Of a stretch of DNA of 64,000 nt, positions 54,124 to 64,000 are shown in pieces (position 1 is the stretch's first letter; the number at the start of each line of letters is the position of its first letter). The DNA comes from Haloprofundus salilacus (GTDB lineage Archaea > Halobacteriota > Halobacteria > Halobacteriales > Haloferacaceae). The notes under the pieces were generated by a model. That model worked only from the letters and a program-made list of their open reading frames with translations, did no database searches and was not told where the DNA came from. Where the stretch lies: NCBI RefSeq assembly GCF_020150815.1, contig NZ_CP083723.1, positions 682,001 through 746,000 of the forward strand. Reading direction: 5' to 3'. Position numbers and translations under genes: made by a program.

Positions 54124-55161
54124 GTGACGACGACTTCGGCGGACGTGCGTGATCGAATCGACGCCGCACTCGACTCGTTCGAAGCGGAATACGAAGTTTC
54201 GGTCGTCCTCGCGGTCGCTCGCGGGAGCCACGCGTGGGGGCTCGCCTCGCCGGAGAGCGACTACGACGTGGGCGTCGTCTACGCACCCGACGACCTCCGG
54301 ACGGGCTTTCACCTCTCTGCGCCGCGCGACACCGTCGGGCGGACGTTCGATCCGGATATCGAGGTGAGAGGGTGGAACGCGACGAAGTTCGCGAAACTCC
54401 TCTCGCAGTCGAACGACGGAGCCGTCGACGCGCTCCGGAGTCCAATTCGGTACCGCGAGCGGTTCGACGCCGACGCGCTCCGCGAGTACGTCGAGGAGAC
54501 GTATAACCCGGCCGCTCTATACCACTGTTATCGCGGTATCGCGAAGTCGAACTACCGGAAGTATCTCTCGCGGCATCTCGTCGACAACGAGAAGCAACTG
54601 TACCCAATCCAGGAGCGGACGGCCGACGAGTATGTCGTCCGCAGTCGCGTCAGCGGAAAGCGTTTCTCGGTTCCGCGTCGCCTCGTCGACTCCGGAGAGT
54701 CGGTGCGGGTTTCGGTCGAACTCGTCGAATCTGGACCGACGGCCGAAACAGCGGGAGCGTCCCCCGAGTTCGTCGAGCGGACGTTCCGGTCGACGAAGAC
54801 CAGACGGACGGTGAAACGAAACCTCTCGGTGCTCGCCGCGGTGATGAACGCCCGGTACCTCCTCGCGACGGGCGAAGCGGGGGAACACGAACTCCCGCAC
54901 GTCGACTTCTCAACGTTCCTCGCCGAACAAGCGCCGAACGTCTTCGACGACGAGTTGCTCGCGCTCGCCGACGAACTCGTCGAACGTAAACGGCGAGGCG
55001 ACAACAGCGACATCGGCGACCGAATCGGCTACGAGACGGCGACGCTCCCCGAAGAACTCGACTACGAGACGCACGCACGGCCCGGTCCGGCGAACACGAG
55101 GTTGGATGAGTTCGTAGACGAGATGTTGGCCGCGCGACGAAGTCGTCGCGGCGCGGAGTAA
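54124..55161 (+). CDS. Predicted nucleotidyltransferase (COG3541)
   Basis: This 345-residue protein starts at GTG 54124. The Pol-beta motif is [22 protein letters not shown]34-S35 and the metal Asp pair D46/D48. The rest is helical ([19 protein letters not shown] and [21 protein letters not shown]). COG3541 proteins may adenylylate or nucleotidylate substrates; none is known for this group. Starts 130 bases after tRNA-Leu on the opposite strand. Confidence 0.87.
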   Translation: MTTTSADVRDRIDAALDSFEAEYEVSVVLAVARGSHAWGLASPESDYDVGVVYAPDDLRTGFHLSAPRDTVGRTFDPDIEVRGWNATKFAKLLSQSNDGAVDALRSPIRYRERFDADALREYVEETYNPAALYHCYRGIAKSNYRKYLSRHLVDNEKQLYPIQERTADEYVVRSRVSGKRFSVPRRLVDSGESVRVSVELVESGPTAETAGASPEFVERTFRSTKTRRTVKRNLSVLAAVMNARYLLATGEAGEHELPHVDFSTFLAEQAPNVFDDELLALADELVERKRRGDNSDIGDRIGYETATLPEELDYETHARPGPANTRLDEFVDEMLAARRSRRGAE

Positions 55162-55219
55162 CTACCCTCGGAGGCGAACCACCGATGCAGTTACCCCTCT
55201 CGGCGCGGACCCTCCCAGT

Positions 55220-55699
55220 ATGGACGAGCACACCCGCGATCCGAGCGTGGCTCCGCCGCTCGGCGACCCGACCGGGTGGCGCGCGGACAACCGGTGGGAA
55301 CACGCTACGCTCCGCCGCGCCGTCGAACACGGCGTCCGACTGTTCAACGCCGGCGCGTTCCACGAGAGCCACGACTGCTTCGAGGACGAGTGGTACAACT
55401 ACGGTAGCGGCACGACCGAGAGCGCCTTCCTCCACGGGATGGTGCAGGTTGCCGCGGGCGCCTACAAGCACTTCGACTTTGAGGACGACGCCGGGATGCG
55501 CTCGCTGTTTCGGACCGCGCTCCAGTATCTCCAGGGCGTTCCGGACGACTTCTACGGCGTTGATTTGCTGGAGATTCGTGGGACGATGCGGTCGGCGCTG
55601 GAGGACCCGACCGCCCTAGAGGGGTTTCGAATCAGCATCGACGACCACCAACCCACTGCCTACGAAGCCGACTACGAGTACGCGGAGCGCCTCGATTGA
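55220..55699 (+). CDS. DUF309 family protein
   Basis: This 159-residue protein carries the DUF309 signature [20 protein letters not shown], then [15 protein letters not shown]. Helical, TPR-like fold that may bind phosphate-containing ligand. Two His and Glu suggest metal binding. Function unknown. 58 bases after the nucleotidyltransferase, probably one transcript. Confidence 0.88.
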   Translation: MDEHTRDPSVAPPLGDPTGWRADNRWEHATLRRAVEHGVRLFNAGAFHESHDCFEDEWYNYGSGTTESAFLHGMVQVAAGAYKHFDFEDDAGMRSLFRTALQYLQGVPDDFYGVDLLEIRGTMRSALEDPTALEGFRISIDDHQPTAYEADYEYAERLD

Positions 55700-55762
55700 G
55701 CGTCCGTCTCTGGGCCACTGGCGTCGGCTCGGTGACAGCTCTTCGGCGAATTCTAAAACGAT

Positions 55763-56593
55763 ATGACTATCCCCATCTTTGACCACGTAATGCGGGTTCA
55801 TCAGCTAGGTGACGGAACACCTGAAGTCGCCGTTGTCGCCGGAATTCACGGCGACGAACCGTGCGGTCCTCTCGCAGTCGAACGGCTCCTCGCCGAGGCA
55901 CCGACCGTTGAACGCCCCGTCAAACTCGTCATCGCCAACGAGGAGGCGCTCGAACGCGGCGTCCGCTACCTTGACGACGACCTGAACCGCTCGTTTCCGG
56001 GAGCGGCCGACGCCGAGAGCCACGAGCGCCGACTCGCTTACGATCTCGTACGGGAACTCCGCGACTGCACGGTGTTGGCCCTGCACTCCACGCAGTCGAC
56101 GCCTCGGCCGTTCGCCGTCGTCGATGCGGTCGACGCTGTCGCGCGCGCCGTCTGTCCCCACCTCCCCGTCGACGTGCTCGTCGAGACCGACGGCTTCGTC
56201 GAGGGTCGACTCATCGACCACGCCCACACCGTCGAAGTCGAGTGCGGGCTGCAGGGGAGCGACGAGGCCGTCGAGAACGCTTACGATCTGATTCGAGGCT
56301 TTCTCGCGGCGACGGGCGTGCTCACCGCCCCCGAGAGCACCGACCGCCTCGACGCGGGCCTCAGCGACGAGGTGACCGTCTTCCGACTCGCCGACAAGAT
56401 ACCGAAACCGCCCGCAGGCGAGTACGAAGTGTTCGCGACGAACTTCGAGTTGGTCAAGGCGGGCGACCGCTTCGCCGTCTACGACGGCGAGGACGTCGCC
56501 GCGGAAGTCGACTTCTACCCGGTGCTCCTCTCGCCGTACGGCTACCCCGACCTGTTCGGCTACGCTGCCGAGAAGGTCGGCACGCTGGAGTAA
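55763..56593 (+). CDS. Succinylglutamate desuccinylase/aspartoacylase family protein
   Basis: This 276-residue zinc carboxypeptidase-like protein has zinc ligands in GIHGDEPCGPLAVERLL (His, Glu) and the third His in VLALHSTQSTPRPFAV. The catalytic Glu is in VEVECGLQGSD. C-terminal beta domain, LFGYAAEKVG. Probably removes an acyl group from an amino acid. Start ATG 55763. Confidence 0.9.
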   Translation: MTIPIFDHVMRVHQLGDGTPEVAVVAGIHGDEPCGPLAVERLLAEAPTVERPVKLVIANEEALERGVRYLDDDLNRSFPGAADAESHERRLAYDLVRELRDCTVLALHSTQSTPRPFAVVDAVDAVARAVCPHLPVDVLVETDGFVEGRLIDHAHTVEVECGLQGSDEAVENAYDLIRGFLAATGVLTAPESTDRLDAGLSDEVTVFRLADKIPKPPAGEYEVFATNFELVKAGDRFAVYDGEDVAAEVDFYPVLLSPYGYPDLFGYAAEKVGTLE

Positions 56594-56653
56594 GGGAAAA
56601 AACGACAGAGGGGAGACGAGAGACGACCAGACACCGACGTGCCGGAAATCGAC

Positions 56654-57103
56654 TCAGTTCTCCTTCGGTTCCAACTCGACGAGCGTCAGCGACCGGTTCA
56701 GGTGACAGTAGTCGTGCGGCGGGTCGCCGACGATGGACTGAATTCGGTACTCCTCGTTGAACTCTGCCCCGTCGGGTTCGCAAAACTCGTGGCTCGGACA
56801 CTCGGTGTGCGGGCACGGCCCCTGCAGGCGGGTTTTGCTCCCGGCGTACGCGCCCTTCGAGGGGACGTTCGCGGGGACGGACGCGGGTTCGACTTCAACG
56901 GCACGGACGCCAGCGTCGTGGACGGCGCATTCGAGCGTCTGAGTGTTCTCGCGGACGTCGAGGACGCGGTAGCGCGTCCCCTCCGAGAGGTTCAGACACT
57001 GCTTCCGGTACGGACAGCCCTCGCAGGCGGCGGACTCGCCCCCGTATACGAACTCTTGACCCGGTTCCGCCAGGCGAGTCCCGATGAGCGTGACGGTAGA
57101 CAT
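56654..57103 (-). CDS. UPF0179 family protein
   Basis: This 149-residue protein has many Cys: AACEGCPYRKQCL (C27, C30, C36), CPHTECPSHEFCEPD, and HDYCHLN. This pattern is the archaeal UPF0179 mark; it may hold an Fe-S cluster or zinc. TLIGTRLAEPGQEFVYGG begins the protein. Function unknown. Convergent with the aspartoacylase gene. Confidence 0.9.
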   Translation of the reverse strand: MSTVTLIGTRLAEPGQEFVYGGESAACEGCPYRKQCLNLSEGTRYRVLDVRENTQTLECAVHDAGVRAVEVEPASVPANVPSKGAYAGSKTRLQGPCPHTECPSHEFCEPDGAEFNEEYRIQSIVGDPPHDYCHLNRSLTLVELEPKEN

Positions 57104-57188
57104 GAGCGAGGGTTTGACGGCCGCGGTGTTAAGCCTCGCGTCCACGAGGCGGGCTGTCGCGAGTATTCGTGACCGTCTCGGCGGCGGA

Positions 57189-57575
57189 TTAGTCGCTCCG
57201 ACCGGTGAGTTCGTCGAGTCTGTCGAAGTACGTCTCGCGCGGCACCTGATACAGCGAGCGGTACTCAACCTCGCCGTCGGCGAACCGCCTCGCGCACTCG
57301 ACAGCGCCGTCGACGGCGGCCGCTCGGGAGTCGTACTCGGTCGTCTCGGCCTCGATTTCGGGTTCCAAAAGGAGCGTCACGTGCCAGGTGTCGGTCTCTA
57401 TCTGCGAGGCTCCGGGCCGTCGTCTCCGAGAGCCGTTGCTGAGAAACACGGTCGGCATACACGGGGCGGGGAACTGCTGGCTGTCGAACACGTCCGGCCG
57501 GTAGGCGAGAATCGCCCGGCCGTCGGGTTCGTCGTTCCAGACGGTCCACCCGTCGGGGAGCGCGTCGAAGCTCAT
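57189..57575 (-). CDS. DUF5820 family protein
   Basis: This 128-residue haloarchaeal protein carries ALPDGWTVWNDEPDGRAILAYRPDVFD, then FPAPCMPTVFLSNGSRRRRPG and DTWHVTLLLEPEIEAE. Mixed alpha/beta. No function is known. Start ATG 57575, 85 bases upstream of the UPF0179 gene on the same strand, so possibly co-transcribed. Confidence 0.85.
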   Translation of the reverse strand: MSFDALPDGWTVWNDEPDGRAILAYRPDVFDSQQFPAPCMPTVFLSNGSRRRRPGASQIETDTWHVTLLLEPEIEAETTEYDSRAAAVDGAVECARRFADGEVEYRSLYQVPRETYFDRLDELTGRSD

Positions 57576-58156
57576 ACGCGGTTCTCGGTCGTCCGTAGGT
57601 TAAGGCGTCTCGGTCGTCACCGCGGGGACGGCCGCCGCACTCAGATCGCTCACGACGCAGGGGGATCGGCCGTCGCAGCGGGGGCGCCGCGGCGCCCTCG
57701 CCGCTCGATTTTACCTCTCGAAACCGTGCGGAAGTACATAAATCTCTCAAGTGATAGGTTCGGTGAACGTCTCTCACCCCCGCCTCGTCTGCTTGTTTTT
57801 CCGTTCCATTTTCGTGAACGGACCCGAAATTGGGAAAAGACTTATGTATGCTACTGACTCACACTCTAAATAGTCTCGGACAACTCCGAGGTGAATGCAG
57901 TCAACCCCTCCACGCACCGCTCGCCGAACGAGAGCCGTTCTGTGTTGCCTGCTGTCGCCGATACCGTCGTCGTGCGCAACGGAGAGGTATGTCAAAATAT
58001 GCCACGGACGAACGACCCCCGGCTACGACCGCCACGCCACCCGACGCGAGCGACGCGTCACCGGCTTGGCGAGTCGGACGCGGTGGTCGCCCGACGGGGT
58101 CTCAGTCCACGGCGAACACCCGTCCGCAGACTACACGAGACTCCGTCAGTGATACA
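57576..58156. other. Long leader region before the prkA cluster
   Basis: No separate gene is seen. GACTTATGTATG (57839-57850) is a TATA-like patch, and CTCGGA-CAAC-TCCGAG (57875-57890) a small stem-loop. If transcription starts near 57870, the 5' leader of prkA is about 290 bases long, unusual for haloarchaea. The frame of prkA stays open through it, and an in-frame ATG at 57989 would add 56 Pro/Thr/Ser-rich residues. Confidence 0.5.
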
Positions 58157-60229
58157 ATGAACGGTGATATCGAAACCCTCGAAGACCTGAGCCAGCACTA
58201 CCAGGATTCCGTGCCAGCGGACCTCCGTGAGGCGAATTCGTTCGACTGGTATCTGCGCGAAGTGTACGACGACCCGCGCATCGCTCGCAACGCCCACCAG
58301 CGCGTTGCCGACATGTTCGACTACTACGGCACCGAGTACGACGAAGACGCCGGTGTCGTCGAGTACCTCATGGCGTCGGAAGACCCGCTCCACGACGGCG
58401 AGAACATCTTCTACGGCCGCGAGGTCCACGAGTCTATCCACGAGTTCGTCAACAAAGTCAAAAGCGGCGCTCGCGGACTCGGTCCCGAAAAGCGCATCAA
58501 ACTCCTCCTCGGTCCCGTCGGGTCCGGGAAGTCGCACTTCGACCTGATGGTCCGACGCTACTTCGAGGACTACACGCTGCGCGACGAAGGCCGGATGTAC
58601 ACGTTCCGATGGACGAACCTCTGCGACGTCATCCGCGACCAGGACCCCGCCGACGACACGGTCCAGTCGCCGATGAATCAAGACCCCAGCGTGTTGCTCC
58701 CGCAGGAACAGCGCGACAGAGTCATCGAGCGGCTGAACGAGAACCTCGACGCCCCGTACACCATTCGCAACGAGCAGTCGCTGGACCCCGCCAGCGAGTT
58801 CTACATGGACAAACTGCTGGCGCACTACGACGACGACCTCCAATCGGTTTTAGAGAACCACGTCGAGATCATCCGACTCGTCGCCAGCGAGAACAAGCGG
58901 CAGTGCATCGAGACGTTCGAACCGAAGGACAAGAAGAATCAGGACGAGACCGAGCTGACGGGCGACGTCAACTACTCGAAACTCGCCGTCTACGGCGAGT
59001 CCGACCCCCGCGCGTTCGACTACTCGGGGGCGTTCTGTAACGCTAATCGAGGACTGTTCTCCGGTGAGGAGCTGTTGAAACTCCAGCGGGAGTTCCTCTA
59101 CGACTTCCTGCACGCCAGCCAGGAACAGACGATCAAGCCGAAGAACAACCCGCGAATCGACATCGACCAGGTCATCGTCGGCCGGACCAACATGCCCGAG
59201 TACCGCGACAAGAAGGGCGACGAGAAGATGGAGGCGTTCAACGACCGGACGAAGCGCATCGACTTCCCATACGTCCTCGAGTACACGCAGGAGGCCGAAA
59301 TCTACCGGAAGATGCTGCGGAACGCCGACGTGCCTGACATGCACATCGAACCGCACGCGATGGAGATGGCGGGGCTGTTCGGCGTCTTGACGCGCATCAC
59401 CGAACCCGACGGCGAGCGCATCTCGCTTACCCAGAAGGCGAAAGCGTACAACGGCGAAATAGACGACGGCGACGACGTGGACGTGAAGAAACTCCGCGAG
59501 GAGGGCGAGTCGAAAGCCGACATCGCGGAAGGGATGGAGGGCGTCTCCGCGCGCTTCATCGGTGACGAGATCGCCGAGGCCATCATGGACGCGACGCACC
59601 GTGGCCGCGACTACCTCAGCCCGCTCTCGATCTTCACGCACTTCGAGGAGAACCTCGAAAACCACGGCTCCATCCCCGAGGAGAACGTTGAGCGCTACCA
59701 CCGCTACCTGGAGATGGTGCGCGACGAGTACAAAGAGCGCGCCATCGAGGACGTGCGCCACGCGCTCGCCTACGACCTTGACGAGATTCAGCGGCAGGGC
59801 GAGAAGTACATGGACCACGTGATGGCGTACATCGACGACGCCACCGTCCGCGACGAACTGACGGGCCGCGAGCAGGATCCCGACGAGAAGTTCCTCCGCT
59901 CCGTCGAGGAGAAACTGGAGATTCCGAGCGACCGCAAGGACGACTTCCGCCAGGAAGTGAGCAACTGGGTCTCGCGCCGCGCCCGCGAGGGCACGTCGTT
60001 CAATCCGCAGGACAACGACCGACTCCGCCGCGCGCTCGAGCGCAAACTGTGGGAGGACAAGAAACACAACATCAACTTCTCCGCACTGGTGTCGGCCAAC
60101 GAACTAGACGACGACGAGCGCAACGCCTGGATAGACGCGCTCGAAGAACAGGGGTACTCGCGCGAGGGGGCGCGTGAAGTGCTCGAATTCGCCGGCGCGG
60201 AGGTGGCCAAAGCCGAACTTGAGACGTAA
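58157..60229 (+). CDS. PrkA family serine protein kinase / AAA+ ATPase (copy 1)
   Basis: This protein of 690 residues starts MNGDIETLEDLSQHYQDSVPADL. The P-loop is LLLGPVGSGKSHF (around residues 116-128). RTNMPEYRDKKGDEKMEAFNDR and IDFPYVLEYTQEAEIYRKML are PrkA hallmarks. The C-terminal PrkA domain spans about 430-690. E. coli YeaG, a stress and starvation kinase, is the closest well-known relative. It heads the operon prkA-prkA2-yeaH-spoVR. An alternative start at 57989 is open. Confidence 0.92.
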   Translation: MNGDIETLEDLSQHYQDSVPADLREANSFDWYLREVYDDPRIARNAHQRVADMFDYYGTEYDEDAGVVEYLMASEDPLHDGENIFYGREVHESIHEFVNKVKSGARGLGPEKRIKLLLGPVGSGKSHFDLMVRRYFEDYTLRDEGRMYTFRWTNLCDVIRDQDPADDTVQSPMNQDPSVLLPQEQRDRVIERLNENLDAPYTIRNEQSLDPASEFYMDKLLAHYDDDLQSVLENHVEIIRLVASENKRQCIETFEPKDKKNQDETELTGDVNYSKLAVYGESDPRAFDYSGAFCNANRGLFSGEELLKLQREFLYDFLHASQEQTIKPKNNPRIDIDQVIVGRTNMPEYRDKKGDEKMEAFNDRTKRIDFPYVLEYTQEAEIYRKMLRNADVPDMHIEPHAMEMAGLFGVLTRITEPDGERISLTQKAKAYNGEIDDGDDVDVKKLREEGESKADIAEGMEGVSARFIGDEIAEAIMDATHRGRDYLSPLSIFTHFEENLENHGSIPEENVERYHRYLEMVRDEYKERAIEDVRHALAYDLDEIQRQGEKYMDHVMAYIDDATVRDELTGREQDPDEKFLRSVEEKLEIPSDRKDDFRQEVSNWVSRRAREGTSFNPQDNDRLRRALERKLWEDKKHNINFSALVSANELDDDERNAWIDALEEQGYSREGAREVLEFAGAEVAKAELET

Positions 60230-60233
60230 ACCC

Positions 60234-62504
60234 ATGCGCGAAGATTACATCCGCGCCGCCGACGCCGAGTTGCGCGGCGCATACGAGGCGCCGATGAGCC
60301 TCGAAGCGTACGTCGACGCGGCGTTCGAGTCGCCCTCCATCGCCTCGCACGCCTCGAAGTACCTTCTGGAGGCCATCGAGTCGATGGGGACGCGAACCGT
60401 CGTCGAGGAGGGCGAGGAGCGCCAGCGCTACCGCTTCTTCGACGACCCCCACAACGAGGGCGAACACGCAATCCTCGGCAACACCGAGGTGCTCAACGGC
60501 TTCGTCGCCGACCTCCGAACCATCGCCGCCGAACGCGGTAAGAGTGAGAAGATTCTCTGGTTCGACGGGCCGACGGCGACCGGTAAATCCGAACTGAAGC
60601 GCTGTCTCATCAACGGGCTTCGGGAGTACTCGAAAACCCCGGAGGGGCGGCGCTACACCGTCGAGTGGAACATCTCGACGGCCTCCGACACTCGGGGGCT
60701 GAGCTACGGTGGCGACGGCGGCGAGAACGAGGACAACTGGTACGAGAGTCCGGTGCAGGTCCACCCGCTGACGGTGTTCCCGCCGGACGTGCGCAGAGCC
60801 TTGCTCGCAGACCTCAACGACTCCTCGGGAGACCACATTCCGACGGTCGTCGACGAGGAACTCGACCCCTTCTCGCGGGAGGCGTACTCCTACCTCGAAG
60901 AGCAGTACCGCCGCAACGGGAAGACGGATCTGTTCTCGGCGGTGGCCGACACGCGCCACCTCAGAGTGAAGAACTACGTCGTCGACGTGGGCCGCGGTAT
61001 CGGCGTGTTGCACTCCGAGGACGACGGCAGTCCGAAGGAGCGACTCGTCGGCAGTTGGATGCCGGGGATGCTCCGCGAACTCGACTCGCGAGGCAGAAAG
61101 AACCCGCAGGCGTTCAGCTACGACGGCGTTCTCTCCCAGGGCAACGGCCTCCTAACTATCGTCGAGGACGCCACACAGCACTCCGATCTGCTGCAGAAGC
61201 TACTGAACGTCCCCGACGAGGGGCGCGTGAAGTTGGACAAAGGAATCGGGATGGACCTCGACACCCAGTTGCTCATCATCTCCAATCCCGATCTGGGCGT
61301 CGAACTCGACAAGTTCGCCGACCGAAACGGGCGCGACCCGCTGAAGGCGTTGAAGCGCCGACTCGACAAACAAGAGTTCCGCTACCTGACGAACCTGAGC
61401 CTCGAAAGTCAGCTCATCCACCGGGAACTGACGAACGAGACGGCGGTGTGGGAGGAGGTCGACTACGCCGACCTCGAAGCGCGCATTCGCAAACCGGTGA
61501 CCGTGTCGGTGCGCGACGAGGGCGGCATCGTCGTCGAGCGGGAACTCGCGCCGCATGCCGTCGAGGCGGCGGCGCTCTACAGCGTCGTCACGCGTCTCGA
61601 CGGCGAAGATCTCCCCTCGGGACTGACGCTGGTCGACAAGGCGCTGCTGTTCGACCGGGGCTACCTACAGGAAGGAGACGAGCGACGGACCATCGACGAC
61701 TTCGAGTTCGACCGCGACGGCGAGGAGGGGACCCACGGCATCCCCGTGACGTACACCCGAGACATCGTTGCGGACCTGCTCCAACACGAGAGCGAGCGAG
61801 CGCACGCCGAACTCCCCGTCGAACGGGTCGTCATGCCCGACGACGTGCTCGACGCGATGGCCGAGGGACTCCGCGCCGCGCCAGTGTTTTCGCGCGGCGA
61901 ATCCGCCGAGTACGAGTCGCGACTGGCTGGTGTCAAAGGCTACATCTTCGACCAGCAGGAACGAGACGTGCTCGACGCGATTCTCGCGGAGAAACACGTC
62001 GAACAGGAGACGGTCACCGAGTACGTCGAGCACGTCTACGCGTGGGCGGGCGACGAGGAGATAGAGACCGAACGCGGTCCCGTCGAAGCCGACGCGCTGT
62101 TGATGAAGCTGTTCGAGACCGAACACCTCGGCCGGTTCGACGACAGCGCGTACGCGGGCAACGAGCCGTCGCCGCAGGTGGCGCGGTTCCGCCGCGAGAA
62201 GGTCATCTCGGCACTGAACCGCTACGCGTGGGAGAACCGCGACGAAGGGTTCGCCGTCCACAAGGTCGACTTCACCGATATTCCGGTCATCCGCACGGTG
62301 CTGGAGAACCACGAGTGGAGCGACGTGAAGCGACTGTTCGAGGACTTCGAACCCCGCCAGTGGGAGGACCCGCCGGCGAACACCGAGACAGCGCGGCTGA
62401 AGGAGAAGACCATCGAACGGATGACGAAGGCAGGCTACTCGGCGGCCAGCGCCGAGTTGACCAGTAGAAAAGTGATGCGAGAGGTGAGCTACAGATGGGA
62501 CTGA
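60234..62504 (+). CDS. PrkA-like P-loop protein (copy 2, divergent)
   Basis: This 756-residue PrkA-type protein is divergent from copy 1. Its P-loop is [14 protein letters not shown] (around 110-122). Shared features: [35 protein letters not shown] (sensor region near Walker B), [31 protein letters not shown]. The last third is helical, ending [24 protein letters not shown], which resembles the closing helices of copy 1. Starts four bases after copy 1. Together the two could form a mixed AAA+ ring. Confidence 0.85.
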   Translation: MREDYIRAADAELRGAYEAPMSLEAYVDAAFESPSIASHASKYLLEAIESMGTRTVVEEGEERQRYRFFDDPHNEGEHAILGNTEVLNGFVADLRTIAAERGKSEKILWFDGPTATGKSELKRCLINGLREYSKTPEGRRYTVEWNISTASDTRGLSYGGDGGENEDNWYESPVQVHPLTVFPPDVRRALLADLNDSSGDHIPTVVDEELDPFSREAYSYLEEQYRRNGKTDLFSAVADTRHLRVKNYVVDVGRGIGVLHSEDDGSPKERLVGSWMPGMLRELDSRGRKNPQAFSYDGVLSQGNGLLTIVEDATQHSDLLQKLLNVPDEGRVKLDKGIGMDLDTQLLIISNPDLGVELDKFADRNGRDPLKALKRRLDKQEFRYLTNLSLESQLIHRELTNETAVWEEVDYADLEARIRKPVTVSVRDEGGIVVERELAPHAVEAAALYSVVTRLDGEDLPSGLTLVDKALLFDRGYLQEGDERRTIDDFEFDRDGEEGTHGIPVTYTRDIVADLLQHESERAHAELPVERVVMPDDVLDAMAEGLRAAPVFSRGESAEYESRLAGVKGYIFDQQERDVLDAILAEKHVEQETVTEYVEHVYAWAGDEEIETERGPVEADALLMKLFETEHLGRFDDSAYAGNEPSPQVARFRREKVISALNRYAWENRDEGFAVHKVDFTDIPVIRTVLENHEWSDVKRLFEDFEPRQWEDPPANTETARLKEKTIERMTKAGYSAASAELTSRKVMREVSYRWD

Positions 62505-63811
62505 GAGACGACCTCGAACGGTTCCGCGAAGTGGGCGAGGAGCGAAGAGAGGACCTCGAGGAGTTCATCAGCTACGGTGATCTCGGCGGGTCGGGGGCGA
62601 ACAGCATCAACATCCCCATCAAGGTGGTAGACCTCCCGGAGTTCGCCTACGACGTCCGCGACCGCGGCGGCGTCGGACAGGGGCAGGGCGGCACGCCCGA
62701 CGTGGGCCAACCCGTCGGCCCACCGCAACCCGGCGACGGCGACGAGGAGGGCGACCCCGGTGAGGAGGGCGCCGACCACGAGTACTACCAGATGGACCCC
62801 GAGGAGTTCGCCGAGGAACTCGACGAGCAACTCGGACTGGATCTCGAACCCAAAGGCAAGGAGGTCATCGAGGAGATAGAGGGCGACTTCACCGACGTTA
62901 CCCGGACCGGCCCGAACAGCACGCTCGACTTCGAGCGCCTGTTCAAGGAGGGGTTGAAGCGAAAGCTCTCGATGGATTTCGACGAGGAGTACGTCAGAGA
63001 GGCGCTGAAAGTCGAAGGAAAGAACGCCGAAGACGTGTTCCGGTGGGCCAGAGAGCAGCACATCCTCGTCTCGTGGGCGTGGGTCGCCGACGCCTACGAC
63101 GACATCCCCGAGGACGAGCGCGGCAAGTGGTCGAGTTTCGAGGAGATGGACGAGAACGTCGAGCAGACGACCACCTTGCAGCGGATTCGACGCGACGGTC
63201 TTCGCGAGGTGCCGTTCCGCCGCGAGGACGAACGCTACCGCCACCCCGAGATAATCGAGAAGAAGGAGAAGAACGTCGTCGTCGTCAACATCCGCGACGT
63301 GTCGGGGTCGATGCGCGAGAAGAAGCGTGAACTCGTCGAGCGGACGTTCACGCCGCTGGACTGGTATCTGACCGGCAAGTACGACAACGCCGAGTTCGTC
63401 TACATTGCCCACGACGCCGAGGCGTGGCAGGTCGAGCGCGAGGAATTCTTCGGCATCCGCTCGGGCGGCGGCACAAAGATTTCCTCCGCCTACGAACTTG
63501 CGGCGGCGATCCTCGAAGAGGAGTACCCGTGGCACGAGTGGAACCGCTACGTGTTCGCGGCGGGCGACAGCGAGAACTCCTCGAACGACACGACCGAGAA
63601 CGTCGTGCCGCTGATGGAGGATATTCCGGCGAACCTCCACGCGTACGTCGAGACGCAACCCGGCGGCAACGCCATCAACGCGACGCACGCCGAGGAGGTC
63701 GAACGGGCGCTCGGCGACGCCGGAAATGTCGTCGTCGCGCGCGTCTCGCGCCCCGAGGACGTGATAGACGCCATCTACGACATCCTGAGCACGGAGGACG
63801 ACGACCAATGA
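62495..63811 (+). CDS. YeaH/YhbH (DUF444) von Willebrand A protein
   Basis: This 438-residue protein has the DUF444 fold: [20 protein letters not shown], a Gly/Asp/Glu linker (about 65-95), and a vWA domain with [23 protein letters not shown] (D268, S270, S272) and [32 protein letters not shown]. In E. coli YeaH partners YeaG (PrkA). It overlaps prkA2 by ten bases and spoVR by four. It likely senses or delivers substrates to the AAA+ proteins. Confidence 0.93.
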   Translation: MGLRDDLERFREVGEERREDLEEFISYGDLGGSGANSINIPIKVVDLPEFAYDVRDRGGVGQGQGGTPDVGQPVGPPQPGDGDEEGDPGEEGADHEYYQMDPEEFAEELDEQLGLDLEPKGKEVIEEIEGDFTDVTRTGPNSTLDFERLFKEGLKRKLSMDFDEEYVREALKVEGKNAEDVFRWAREQHILVSWAWVADAYDDIPEDERGKWSSFEEMDENVEQTTTLQRIRRDGLREVPFRREDERYRHPEIIEKKEKNVVVVNIRDVSGSMREKKRELVERTFTPLDWYLTGKYDNAEFVYIAHDAEAWQVEREEFFGIRSGGGTKISSAYELAAAILEEEYPWHEWNRYVFAAGDSENSSNDTTENVVPLMEDIPANLHAYVETQPGGNAINATHAEEVERALGDAGNVVVARVSRPEDVIDAIYDILSTEDDDQ

Positions 63812-64000
63812 GACCGAACCGACTGACCGCACGCAAAGCAGCGAGCAAGCTCGAAGAGCCGACGCGCGAGGCTCGCCGCCTCGCGCGGAAGCTCGGCCTC
63901 GAACCGTATCCGGTGAACTACTGGGTCGTCAGCTACGACGAGATGAACGCGCTCATCGCCTACGGCGGCTTCCAGACCCGCTACCCGCACTGGCGCTGGG
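63808..64000 (+). CDS. SpoVR family protein, N-terminal part
   Basis: The first 64 residues of a SpoVR/YcgB-like protein: [40 protein letters not shown] matches the family start (PYPVxYWxVxYDEMxxLIAYxGFxxRYPHWRxG). The window edge cuts it. ATG 63808 overlaps the TGA of yeaH (ATGA). SpoVR homologues always travel with PrkA and YeaH in bacteria; here the same order holds in an archaeon. Confidence 0.9.
   Translation, partial: MRPNRLTARKAASKLEEPTREARRLARKLGLEPYPVNYWVVSYDEMNALIAYGGFQTRYPHWRW

Overview
The window is a chromosome segment of a haloarchaeon, most likely from the Haloferax/Halogeometricum side of class Halobacteria. The reasons are very high G+C with strongly acidic predicted proteins, leaderless-type promoters with a TATA-like box about 25-35 bases before the start codon, ribosomal protein S17e, the F420 gene cofD, a PGF-CTERM surface protein, two Tat lipoprotein signals, an archaeal HARP-type RNase P, dodecin, and haloarchaeal-only families (DUF7344, DUF5816, DUF5820, DUF447, DUF63, UPF0179). 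Most genes are ordinary housekeeping or conserved hypothetical genes packed with few gaps. I see no insertion sequence, CRISPR array or intact prophage.

Layout, left to right. 1-2.4 kb: end of gcvPB, a cupin, a zinc ribbon, glutaredoxin and a cobalamin adenosyltransferase. 2.4-3.7 kb: two DtxR/IdeR-like iron boxes, tRNA-Val(CAC), a gene remnant, a DUF7344 protein and a less G+C-rich gap, which look like the scar of an accessory insertion at the tRNA. 3.6-7.9 kb: a shrunken TetR regulator with twin operators in front of a MATE pump, then surface and regulatory genes. 7.9-13.7 kb: sucDC, two SDRs, a quinone-oxidoreductase-like enzyme and two small broken genes. 13.7-16.8 kb: divergent sodium-symporter (NSS) genes. 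16.9-26.3 kb: a biotin carboxylase locus, with pccB-pccX, P450, pccA preceded by a BirA-like operator, an ATP-grasp ligase, and birA. 26.4-33.2 kb: UspA, amidohydrolase and HD phosphohydrolase, then the tightly overlapping cofD operon ending near rps17e. 33.3-38.4 kb: flavoprotein reductase, lipoprotein, dehydrogenase, FAH hydrolase and asd. 38.6-38.8 kb: an RNA with the structure of the H/ACA guide sR-h45. 39-50 kb: small stress and metabolic genes (csp, Rieske, hisD, IscA-like, MscS, dodecin, nucleotidase). 50-57.6 kb: DUF63, Lrp, HARP, tRNA-Leu(CAA), nucleotidyltransferase and others. 58.1-64 kb: a four-gene cluster prkA-prkA2-yeaH-spoVR, cut by the window end.

How the genes fit together. 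PccB, PccX and PccA should form the haloarchaeal propionyl/acyl-CoA carboxylase. BirA should biotinylate Lys568 of PccA and, through its own N-terminal helix-turn-helix, may bind the inverted repeat in front of pccA. CofD makes the F420 precursor next to a CitG-like protein, a Dus-like TIM barrel and DUF447, joined by three GTGA stop/start overlaps. The terminal cluster pairs two PrkA-type P-loop proteins with a von Willebrand A (DUF444) protein and SpoVR, reminiscent of other AAA+/vWA partner systems. It is the best candidate here for a poorly understood biological system.

Several genes carry single disruptive changes: a frameshifted zinc ribbon, in-frame stops in a UspA gene and a BsuPI-like gene, and a shortened TetR. 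Either this strain is losing accessory functions or the assembly has point errors. Raw reads would tell.
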